A program made the position numbers and the translations under genes. Below are positions 25,626 through 33,600 of a stretch of DNA of 64,000 nucleotides, piece by piece. This stretch comes from Thermosporothrix hazakensis. GTDB lineage: Bacteria; Chloroflexota; Ktedonobacteria; Ktedonobacterales; Ktedonobacteraceae. Each line of letters opens with the position of its first letter. Position 1 is the first letter of the stretch. Below the pieces are notes generated by a model that was not told the DNA's origin, made no database searches, and saw nothing but the letters and a program-made list of their open reading frames with translations. Location of the stretch: assembly GCF_003253565.1 (NCBI RefSeq), contig NZ_QKUF01000014.1:1-64000 (forward strand). The letters are read 5' to 3'.

Positions 25626-26063
25626 TTGTGCGGTGATTTCAAAGGTGACGGTGATCGGTTGCTCTCCCGAAATAGCGATGCGGGTATGTAAGAGCCAGGG
25701 ACCACTCATCGAGAAGCGAAAGTGGGCAAGGTACAGATTGTTGTTCTGGCTTTGAGCTTCAAGCGGCGTTGTGCCCATATCCATTGCTTGCATTGTTGTT
25801 TCGAGCGTGATGCGCGCGTTGGTGATTGGCTGCTGCTCGCGTAGCACTTGCAGGGCAAGTGTGGCTTCTCGGGATGGCGTGGGCGGATTTGGATCAACCT
25901 GTAAGCGGATCAGGTATGGGCCACTGTGCGCCTCTTGAACTGCCGGTGAGGGAGCAGTGGTATGAGGCGTTTCCATGTTCGAGACCCAGGCCCCAAACCC
26001 GCTCATCACGGCGAGAAAGAGCACGCCTGCCAGCAGGATCAGGAGTTTTCGTTTTCGCTGCAT
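25623..26063 (-). CDS. YtkA/FixH-like membrane-anchored extracytoplasmic protein (146 aa)
   Basis: MQRKRKLLILLAGVLFLAVMSGFGAWV is an uncleaved signal anchor or signal peptide. After a Pro/Ser linker comes a single beta-sandwich domain with PYLIRLQVDPNPPTPSREATLAL, MQAMDMGTTP and LYLAHFRFSMSGPWLLHTRI. The M.M.. and GPWLL blocks are those of YtkA-like domains, found in copper- and cytochrome-related proteins such as FixH-like chaperones. Role in metal handling is inference; no copper genes are adjacent. It converges with cpfC. Confidence 0.72.
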   Translation of the reverse strand: MQRKRKLLILLAGVLFLAVMSGFGAWVSNMETPHTTAPSPAVQEAHSGPYLIRLQVDPNPPTPSREATLALQVLREQQPITNARITLETTMQAMDMGTTPLEAQSQNNNLYLAHFRFSMSGPWLLHTRIAISGEQPITVTFEITAQ

Positions 26064-26162
26064 ATAGTTTTTCTCTTCTGGTTCTGATTGATTTCTGCTT
26101 TTCAGAGTATCTCAATGGAAGGGGAGGACGCAAGAGGCCGGCGTTGTACGCCAAAAACGAAA

Positions 26163-26285
26163 GGTGGGTCACGCTTTCTCACCCTCGCACAAAGAGAACC
26201 ATTCTTGCCATTTCGCGGTCAAAGCACACAATGAAAGGGCAAGTGTTCTACTATCTTCTGTGGCGAGGGCGAAGCGCGACCCACC
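26163..26285. repeat. 123-bp long imperfect palindrome, MITE-like or structured RNA element
   Basis: Terminal GGTGGGTC (26163-26170) pairs with GACCCACC (26278-26285). The arms continue with matching ACGCTTTC..CCTCGC and GCGAGGGCGAAGCG, then CTTGCC.TTTC (26205-26215) against GAAA.GGCAAG (26234-26244), leaving an 18-base loop. The arms are about 53 bases each with mismatches. It carries no ORF and no clear target-site duplication. Such compact palindromes in intergenic space are usually non-autonomous insertion elements; only one copy is seen in this window. Confidence 0.65.
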
Positions 26286-26545
26286 CGGTTAATGATTCTG
26301 CTATTTCTCTGTAAAAATACGTTCGGCTCTCTCTACAAATCTATTATAGCGTATTTCGACAAATTTTGAAAGGGTGAGGGAGCCAAAAAAGGAGAAAGCA
26401 GCGAAATAAGGTGAATACCCGATGACAGGTGATGTGACTATGCTATAGTATGAAAAACTGTCCTATCAACTGTTATTGCCAGGTCAAAGAACGATGCTTG
26501 GGATGGCACCAGTTAGCTAGAAAATGTGATAGGAGAAGGCATTAT

Positions 26546-26968
26546 ATGCATGACATCGCGCCAGAGGTGGTCTCAATAGCGGAAGCTTGCCTCGGTGGTC
26601 TGCAAGGTCGTTCAGCATTACTGATCGGGCCGAAGGAACGTCGCTGTCCGTTTATTGCACTGTTGCAAAGATCTCGCATGAAATCAATCTATCAGGAAGA
26701 CACGCCGGTTCGTGTCCCTTTGTTGTTGCCTCAGGTTGAGCTTGTGATCAGCACTCCCTCGATGGCTGAGAGAGAAGCGGACAACTGGTTAAGCGCTGCC
26801 AGCATTGCAAAAGGTTGTGAGGGTCGGCATTCGCCATTGTTGATTTTCGATTTAGCGGCCTCTTCCTCGGTTGAAGAACTGGTGGGTTTGTTGCCACCGG
26901 TGTGCCTGTATACGCCTGATGATCTGCGTCAAATTCTGAGTAGAAGGCGGGAGATGAAAGCGTCTTGA
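26546..26968 (+). CDS. Stand-alone HemA-like (glutamyl-tRNA reductase) Rossmann-type protein (140 aa)
   Basis: ATG 26546 has AGGAGAAGG upstream and is preferred over 26450. The sequence SIAEACLGGLQGRSALLIGP, LPQVELVISTPS, PLLIFDLAASSSVEELVGLLPPVCLYTPDDLRQIL follows the order of the NADPH-binding domain of glutamyl-tRNA reductase (LSGKKVLLIGAG, DIVISATG, LIDLAVPRDVEP, YDIDDL). The catalytic N-terminal domain with its Cys is absent, and the glycine-rich loop is degenerate (GPKERRCPF instead of GAGEMG), so cofactor binding is doubtful. It sits between the haem genes and ispH in the same direction. It could be a regulator or partner of HemA, or a remnant. The assignment is by eye. Confidence 0.55.
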   Translation: MHDIAPEVVSIAEACLGGLQGRSALLIGPKERRCPFIALLQRSRMKSIYQEDTPVRVPLLLPQVELVISTPSMAEREADNWLSAASIAKGCEGRHSPLLIFDLAASSSVEELVGLLPPVCLYTPDDLRQILSRRREMKAS

Positions 26969-27073
26969 ATTTGTGGTACACTCGGGATAATTCTTGCAAT
27001 CTAAGGTAGACACCTTAAGGTATTGGGATGGCATGACCATCTCTCTATGTTATAGATCGAGATAGAGGACGCA

Positions 27074-27961
27074 ATGGAAGTAATCAAAATCTCTCCTCGT
27101 GGCTATTGTTATGGTGTAGTAGATGCCCTGACGATCGCGCGTAAGGCCGCTAAGGATACGGCACTTCCCAGACCTATCTATATTATTGGTCAAATTATTC
27201 ATAATCGCCACGCTATTGAAGAGCTCTCGGAGATGGGAGTGATAACGCTCGATGGTCCAAACCGTCTGGCAATTCTGGAACAGGTGCAGGAAGGCACCGT
27301 TATTTTTACCGCTCATGGTGTCTCTCCCCAGGTGAAGCAGCGAGCTCAGGAGCGCGGCTTACATTGTATCGATGCGACCTGCCCGGATGTAACGGTGACG
27401 CATAATCTGGTGAAAAAGCTGGTAGCCCGAGGTTTCTATATTTTATATATCGGCAAAAAAGGTCATCCAGAGCCTGAAGGCGTCATGGGAGAGATTCCCG
27501 GCCATATCAGTCTGATTGAGACAGAAGCCGATGTTGATGCGCTGCAACTTACACCCGAGCAGGCGCAGAAGATCGCGGTTTCTACCCAGACCACGCTCTC
27601 ATTATGGGATACACAGCGGGTGATTCGCTATATCAAGGACAAGTATCCACAGGCCGAGGTGCATGTTGATATCTGCAATGCCACGCAGAAGCGACAGGAA
27701 GCCGTTGCGGAGCAGGCAAAAGGCGCTGAATTGACGATTGTCGTTGGCGATCCACGCAGCAACAATACCAATCGGCTGGTTCAGGTGTCACAGGAGCTTG
27801 CCGGAGTGCCAGCCGTGCGTATTGAGGATCTCTCACAACTGGATGTCAGCCTGTTGAAAGGCAAGAAGCGAGTCGCGGTTACTGCCGGAGCATCAACGCC
27901 AAGTCAGTTGACGCGTGAGGTTATCCGTTTTCTGGAACAGTATCCAGCGGAAGAGGCCTGA
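27074..27961 (+). CDS. ispH: IspH/LytB, 4-hydroxy-3-methylbut-2-enyl diphosphate reductase (295 aa)
   Basis: Three conserved Cys for the 4Fe-4S cluster are visible: PRGYCYGV (Cys12), DATCPDV and DICNATQKRQ. Other blocks are GQIIHN, VIFTAHGVSP, GKKGHPEPEGVMG, VSTQTTLS and AGASTPSQLT. Length matches the family. It catalyses the last step of the MEP pathway, giving IPP and DMAPP. It follows the HemA-like gene by about 105 bases; no other MEP genes are in view. The stop codon is followed within ten bases by the parS palindrome. Confidence 0.97.
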   Translation: MEVIKISPRGYCYGVVDALTIARKAAKDTALPRPIYIIGQIIHNRHAIEELSEMGVITLDGPNRLAILEQVQEGTVIFTAHGVSPQVKQRAQERGLHCIDATCPDVTVTHNLVKKLVARGFYILYIGKKGHPEPEGVMGEIPGHISLIETEADVDALQLTPEQAQKIAVSTQTTLSLWDTQRVIRYIKDKYPQAEVHVDICNATQKRQEAVAEQAKGAELTIVVGDPRSNNTNRLVQVSQELAGVPAVRIEDLSQLDVSLLKGKKRVAVTAGASTPSQLTREVIRFLEQYPAEEA

Positions 27962-27969
27962 AAAAAAGC

Positions 27970-27997
27970 GGAGAGTGTTTCACGTGAAACACTCTCC
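27970..27997. promoter_or_regulatory. parS: parS centromere site inside a 28-bp perfect palindrome
   Basis: The central 16 bases, TGTTTCACGTGAAACA (27976-27991), match the ParB-binding consensus of chromosomal parS at every position. The palindrome extends by GGAGAG/CTCTCC on either side, giving 14-bp arms, and is followed by ATTCTTTTG, so on RNA it could also act as the ispH terminator. It lies 5.2 kb past the parB stop. No second copy is seen in the window. Confidence 0.93.
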
Positions 27998-28127
27998 ATT
28001 CTTTTGTGCGTTTCTCGGGAAAGCGGTTGGATGACGATAAAATAAGGGCGATCCGCTTTTTGAGTTGCCCTTTCTTGCATAGCCGAAAAATAAACGTTCA
28101 CTGACAAAGGGCACTGATCGAGAATAC

Positions 28128-28439
28128 TTATTGACGGCACGCCTCGATGATCTGCATGGCCTGTTCACGGGCGCCGAGCTCGGTGAGTGTGACAAGCTGC
28201 TGAAAGATGGCGTGGCTGAGCAGGTTGCTGCGCTCTTCATATTCGTCTGCCTGCAACGAGATCTTGTTCTGTTCAAGCTTGCGCTGCTTCAGGGCGAAGA
28301 AAGCCAGGCGAAGAAGCTCAAAATTGCGAATCTGCTCCCCTGACTTGAGCTGACTGCTATCCGGTAAATGTGAGATACTGAGCGGAGCCAGATCTTCTGT
28401 GATATTGGGTTGAGTTGTCGTTCCGGGCTGTTGGGTCAT
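28128..28439 (-). CDS. Hypothetical protein (103 aa)
   Basis: ATG 28439 follows a GGGGGGAA element; a longer ORF from 28505 is less likely. The first 40 residues are Gln/Thr/Pro-rich and probably disordered. The rest is helical and charged (EQIRNFELLRLAFFALKQRKLEQNKISLQADEYEERSN...REQAMQIIEACRQ), possibly a helical hairpin or TPR-like segment. No family recognised. It is a single leftward gene. Confidence 0.6.
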   Translation of the reverse strand: MTQQPGTTTQPNITEDLAPLSISHLPDSSQLKSGEQIRNFELLRLAFFALKQRKLEQNKISLQADEYEERSNLLSHAIFQQLVTLTELGAREQAMQIIEACRQ

Positions 28440-28709
28440 GCCTGTTCCCCCCTTTTCCTGATAAACTGAGTACGCCACTACCGTCGTTACTCTAGACTCT
28501 ACCATGAGAAATCCAGCATTACAAGAGTATGCCTGAGTATCAGCAGCAGATAAGAGGAAAGAGACCGTCTGCGCCGGCTTCGAGAATCATTATTCGCGTC
28601 GTATCAGTCTGTTTCTAAGGCCATGCGGAGAGAGACCCCGCTTTTTCTCGCTCTGGACAACAGCCGGGGTAGTACTTTTGGAATATTTGCTTCGGATCAG
28701 GCGGAGATA

Positions 28710-29558
28710 TTATTCCGGGATGCCCGGACCGAGCAAGGTATGGCGTAACAGTGTCAGATGGATGATCGGTCCCAGGCCACCAGGAACCGGAGTCAGGAAC
28801 GAGGCGACCTCCCGAACGTGCTCCGCATCGACATCGCCAACAATGCGACCCTCAACCGGATTGATGCCTGCATCAAAAACGATAGCGCCCGGCTTGAGCA
28901 TCTCGGCGGTCAGAAAATGCGGGCGCCCGACGCTCACTACCACGATATCAGCGCTTCTGGTGATGCGGGCAAGGTCTTCGGTCCGCGAGTGGCAGATGGT
29001 CACGGTGGCGTCCTGCCCGAGCAGGGCAAGTGCTATCGGTTTTCCCCCAATATTGCTTCGCCCGATAATTACGGCATGCTTTCCTTGAACCGGGATCCGC
29101 GCGTCTCGGATGACCTGTAAAAGCGCATCAGCAGTTGAAGGGACAAAGTTTGGAAATCCGAGTAGCAGGTTGCCAGCATTGCGGGGCCCCAGACCATCAA
29201 CATCTTTTTCAACAGGGAAGACGTCAGTAATGGCTTGCTGGCGGATATGCTCGGGGAGTGGGAGGAGCAGGAGCACACCGTTGATCGTGGGATCGCGCAT
29301 GAGTGTAATCAGGTATTGACGTAGCTCGGCTTCGGTGGTCGCGAAAGGGAGAGCAAGCGTCAGGCTGTTCATGCCAATGTGGTAACAGGCATGCTCAAGC
29401 TGCTGACGGTAGACCTCCGCCGCATCGGCTTGTCCTACAATCACCTGGGCCAGACGAGCGGCACGCCCGTGCTGCTGTTGAAAACGCTGTGCCTCGTGAC
29501 GCAGTTCAGTGAACAGATGATGGGCTAATGGCCTGCTATCATAGATTGTGGCTTCCAT
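28710..29558 (-). CDS. folD: FolD-like methylenetetrahydrofolate dehydrogenase with altered catalytic residues (282 aa)
   Basis: Overall FolD architecture and length are kept: KDVDGLGPRNAGNLLLG, the NADP-site block VIIGRSNIGGKPIALALL, SADIVVVSVGRP, FDAGIN and PGGLGPIIHLTLL. However, the active-site Lys four residues after the conserved Tyr (Y-x-x-x-K) is Leu here (VYRQQLEHACYHIGM), the Gln of the VQLPLP motif is Leu (LLLLPLP), and the PCTP motif reads VPSTAD. In known FolD enzymes the Lys and Gln are needed for cyclohydrolase activity. The protein may be a dehydrogenase-only enzyme or have another role. It is the only folD in the window. Start ATG 29558 after AGGAGG. Confidence 0.85.
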   Translation of the reverse strand: MEATIYDSRPLAHHLFTELRHEAQRFQQQHGRAARLAQVIVGQADAAEVYRQQLEHACYHIGMNSLTLALPFATTEAELRQYLITLMRDPTINGVLLLLPLPEHIRQQAITDVFPVEKDVDGLGPRNAGNLLLGFPNFVPSTADALLQVIRDARIPVQGKHAVIIGRSNIGGKPIALALLGQDATVTICHSRTEDLARITRSADIVVVSVGRPHFLTAEMLKPGAIVFDAGINPVEGRIVGDVDAEHVREVASFLTPVPGGLGPIIHLTLLRHTLLGPGIPE

Positions 29559-29900
29559 AAGGCAGACCTCCTTTCCTGGTGCAGCTTCTTAATCATTATA
29601 TAGAGAAGCTCGGAGAGGTATCGAGTCTCCCGATAGCGTTTTTTTATGATAGGAGAGGTGAAATAGGCTTTCTCTGTCGTAAGGTGTTCTTCTTGTGAAA
29701 ATGTGCCAGATATCACCAGAATGTACCCTCTTGGGGGAGGAGAGTGGCAATCATGAGAGAAATGAGTTACAATGCCTCCAAAAGAAGACAGGACAATGAA
29801 GCCTCAAGACTGACTCTTTTGTGAATGAACAATTCCTCTCTTTCCAGTTCTTATGACGGGCCTCTTTGTTCTGATGCTGGAAGTAAAAGAAAGGGAACTC
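29559..29900. other. Divergent intergenic region between folD-like and yajQ genes
   Basis: No ORF with a family signature is present. It should hold the promoters of both flanking genes; TACAAT at 29769-29774 is a possible -10 for yajQ but lacks a good -35. Nothing else is recognised. Confidence 0.45.
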
Positions 29901-30395
29901 ATGGCTTCCGAGTGTTCTTTTGATATAGTATCACAGTTTGATGAACAGGAGCTGGTGAATGCTCTGGATCAAGCGCAGCGAGAAATAAAGACGCGCTATG
30001 ACCTGAAGGATACCGATACCCAGATTGAGCATAACAAGGATACCGTGACAATTGTGACGGCTAATGCACTGGCTCTGAAGAGTGTTCGCGATATTATTGA
30101 GTCAAAAGCCGTGCGGCGTGGGCTCTCGCTCAAGATCTTCAAGTTCGGGAAAGAGGAACAGGCCGCCGGTGGTCGCGTGCGCCAGACCGCGCAATTGCAG
30201 CAGGGGATCACACAGGATCAGGCGAAGGAACTGAGCAAGTTCATCCGGGAGAAATTCCCGAAGGTCAAGCCGCAGATTCAGGGACAGGCTGTGCGCGTAA
30301 GCAGCAAGAGTCGCGATGAGTTGCAGGCGGTGATCACGATGCTCAAAGAGAAGGATTATCCGATCGCGTTGCAGTTTACCAATTATCGCGGGTAA
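29901..30395 (+). CDS. yajQ: YajQ-family nucleotide/c-di-GMP-binding protein (164 aa)
   Basis: ATG 29901, with AAAGGG upstream, gives the typical start MASECSFDIVSQFDEQELVNALDQAQREIKTRYDLKDT. Later blocks SVRDIIESKAVRRGLSLKIF, GITQDQAKELSKFIREKFPKVKPQIQGQAVRVSSKSRDELQAVI and QFTNYR complete the two-domain fold. Length is standard. Members bind RNA or c-di-GMP in other bacteria; in this organism the role is unproven. Monocistronic, with its own terminator. Confidence 0.95.
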   Translation: MASECSFDIVSQFDEQELVNALDQAQREIKTRYDLKDTDTQIEHNKDTVTIVTANALALKSVRDIIESKAVRRGLSLKIFKFGKEEQAAGGRVRQTAQLQQGITQDQAKELSKFIREKFPKVKPQIQGQAVRVSSKSRDELQAVITMLKEKDYPIALQFTNYRG

Positions 30396-30423
30396 CGCTC
30401 TACGGGTAAGGTCTGTAGATAGG

Positions 30424-30454
30424 AAAAGAACGCGAACAGCATAGACGTTCTTTT
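30424..30454 (+). terminator. Terminator after yajQ
   Basis: AAAAGAACG (30424-30432) pairs with CGTTCTTTT (30446-30454), followed by T. The loop is 13 bases. The remaining 230 bases to the next gene hold no ORF of note. Confidence 0.8.
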
Positions 30455-30685
30455 TGTGGGTGGAAGGGATGGGGTGGGGGGCATCTCTGGTTGTGTTTAA
30501 ACTACTACAATAGCGTATATTCCGGTTTTTTCTAAGTCGCAGGTACTTTAGTACCAAAACGAGTGTCCAGGAGGGGGAATTGTAGTACCCTGATTTTTGA
30601 TTAGACCAAGCCTGCTAATACACCTGAGTGTAGAAATCCTTTTGTTTTGTGCGTACAAGCGCTCTTAAATAGAGAAAGAGACTAT

Positions 30686-33600
30686 ATGCCTGGGAACCGA
30701 GAAGTTTATAGCGCAGCAATAAATGCAGCCGACCGCCATCGTTGGGATAGTCAGTGGATGGAGGCGTTGCGGGAGTACCAACGAGCGCTTGCGGAGTTCC
30801 CAGAGGATGCGACCGCACGTAGTGGGCTAGGGTTCTGCTACATGCAGCTAAAGCAGTGGCAGCAGGCGCTCAACGAATATGAATATATCCTCAGGCGCGA
30901 CCCGAGCAACATCATTGCGTTAAGCAAAACCGCGGAACTATACGGGATTCTAAACAGGCGTGAGGATGCATATCAAGCATATTTACATCTAGCAGATCTT
31001 TATTCTCAAGCCGGACAAGGTGCGCGTGCTGAAGCAGCCTGGCTCAAAGCAGTGCAGTTGTCCCCTGGCAATCCTGAGCCTCATGAACGACTCGCCAGCT
31101 ACTACTTTGAAAAGAAAGATATCGCTGCAATGATGCAGCAGCGTCTGGCAGCGGCACAGGGATATTTATATCGAAATGAGCTAGAACTGGCACGCCAGCA
31201 GTGTGAAGAGGTTTTACGCGCTGATAATTCAAACGTCCAGGCTCGCCAGTTGCTCGCACAGATCCAACAGGGATCGGGGCCGCCTTTGGGGACAGCCTGG
31301 CCTGACTCCGTATCGAGTGCAGGGCCCCCGGCTCACATGCCTCAAACGACGAACAGCCCTTTCTCTCAAACAACGAATTCAGATCATTCTGTAGCCAATA
31401 CCGTTTCATCGGGTAATACAAGCGGAGGTAATACTGGCATCATGGGTAACATGGGTAGCGCGGGCAACTATGGCGGAGTGAATAATATGGCCTCTTCCGC
31501 CGCTCTTACCGGCTCCGGTGGGATGCCTCGCAGGCGCATTACTGCCAGTCAGGTCACAGAGGCGTTGAAACAGGCCCAGATCTTTCAAGATCAGGGACGA
31601 TACAATGAGGCCATTGATCTCTGTGAACAAATTTTAGAAAGTGGCTTTGACCGTCCTGATGCCCGCTACTTTCTAGGATGGCTCTATCAGGAGCAGCAGC
31701 GCTGGGATGATGCTATTCGGCAGTTCCAGATGTTGCTGAATGATCCTGATTATGCTCTTTCTTGCTATTATGCTTTAGGCCAGTGCTATCGAGCACGTGG
31801 CGATCTTCGTACTGCGACGGTTCATTTTGATGAAGCTGTTGACCGGGTTAATCTGGACGCGCTTACCGTTGAAGAGGCTGACCAACTGGTTCAGCTCTGT
31901 CAGGAAGCCGCGGAGGCTCATCGCTTGCTCGGTGAACAGGAACAGGCACTGACCGTTTATAACGCTCTTCTTGGTTTCCTGCGTAGCCGTGGTTGGAACG
32001 ACAAAGTTGCTCAGGTAGAGTTTATGTTGCAACAGGCGCAAAATGCACCTGCGCCTGCTCGCCCTGTTACCCCCCCTGTCACTCAGAATGGCTCACCGAT
32101 GCAGGGGCCGCCATCACAGATGCCGCCACAACAGCCGATGGCCGACGCGGCAACGATGATGTTTAATGCTCCTCCACAGGCCCCTATGCCGCCGCAGCAG
32201 CCACAGCAGCCACAACAGCCAGCGGCAAACCAGGCGAATAATAACGTGGGCGAACTTCCAGATTGGTTGACCGGCATCCTGAATGAAGGCGAACAACCAC
32301 AGATGGCGGCTCCACAACAGCCACCAATGTCACCGCCGCAGGCTTCAGTGGCCGAACAGCCAACAATGATGCAGCCGAGTATTGGCGATCAAATGGCGCC
32401 TCAACAGTCAGTTCCTTCACAGCCGTTGCAGGCTCCACAGCCTGAACAGCAGGCAGCTCCTTCCTGGCTAACAGAGGATATTCCGCCTGCCGCGCCAAAC
32501 TCAACGCGGGTGCTGCCACAAGATCAGTTTGGTGGCGATATCTTTGGCCAGCCGATGCAGCAGCCGACGCCGCCTCCGGGGCAACAGCCAGCCGTACAGC
32601 AGCCGACACCACCTCCGGGGCAGCAACCAACGGTCCAGCCGATGCAGCAACCGGCAGCACCGCAGTCGATGCAGCAGCCGACGCCGCCTCCGGGCCAGCA
32701 GCCGGCAATGCAATCAATACCGCAACAACCAACTATGCCGCAGCAGCCGGCACCTGCACAGCCAGCGGCGCAACAGTCGAGCTTCTTGTTTGAGCAGCCG
32801 ACACCGCCGCCAGGCCAGCAACCGGCAATGCAGCAACCGGTGGCACCGCAGCCGCAGCAACCGACACCGCCTCCAGGTCAGCAGCCGGCTGTCCAGCCGA
32901 TGCAGCAACCGGTGGCACCGCAGCCGCAACAGCCGACACCGCCGCCGGGCCAACAGCCGGTGATGCCGCAAGGCTTCCCGTTTGAGCAGCAGCCGCAACA
33001 GCCGACGCCGGGCCAACAGCCGGTGATGCCGCAAAGCTTCCCGCTTGAGCAGCAGCCGCAACAGCCGACGCCGCCGCCGGGACAACAGCCAGCGGTCCAA
33101 CCAATGCAGCAGCCAGTGGTAGCACAGCAGCCAGTTATGCCTGCTCCAGCAGAGAAATCACCGGTTGTCTCGCAGCCGTTACAGGCCGCGCCAACTCCTG
33201 CCGACCAGGTTAGCTTGTTGCTGCCGAACACGCCGCAGGAGCCACAGCTAAGCACACTGGCGGGCATGATTGCGGGGACTGCGTCACCTCAGCCGGAGAC
33301 AAAGCCTGCTGAAGATCTGTTGAGTCAGCTCGCTGGCAGCACAAATACGGTTCAGGTTGAGGATGCCATTACGGCAAGTACCTATAATCTGCCGGAGAAT
33401 GTGCGGGGGCGGGTTGCCCAGTCGATGCGCGACATTCAAAACTATGTCAATCATGGCCTGCTGACACCTGCAATGGAAGAGTGTCTGCGCGTGATCGAGA
33501 TGGCGCCACAATATCTGGATGTCCATCAGGTACTGTGTGAGATCTATGTGCGACAGGGTAAAATCGAGCAGGCCATTACCAAGTATGCCATTCTTGTTGA

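Noticed and set aside
32184..32732. 182-aa Ala/Val-rich minus-strand ORF
   Set aside because: Shadow of the Pro/Gln repeat region on the opposite strand; composition follows from CAG/CCG codons.
32529..33100. Repeat array in the TPR gene as CRISPR
   Set aside because: Repeats are in frame, encode QPTPPPGQQP units of uneven spacing, and lack unique spacers of constant length; the antisense ORFs there are shadows.
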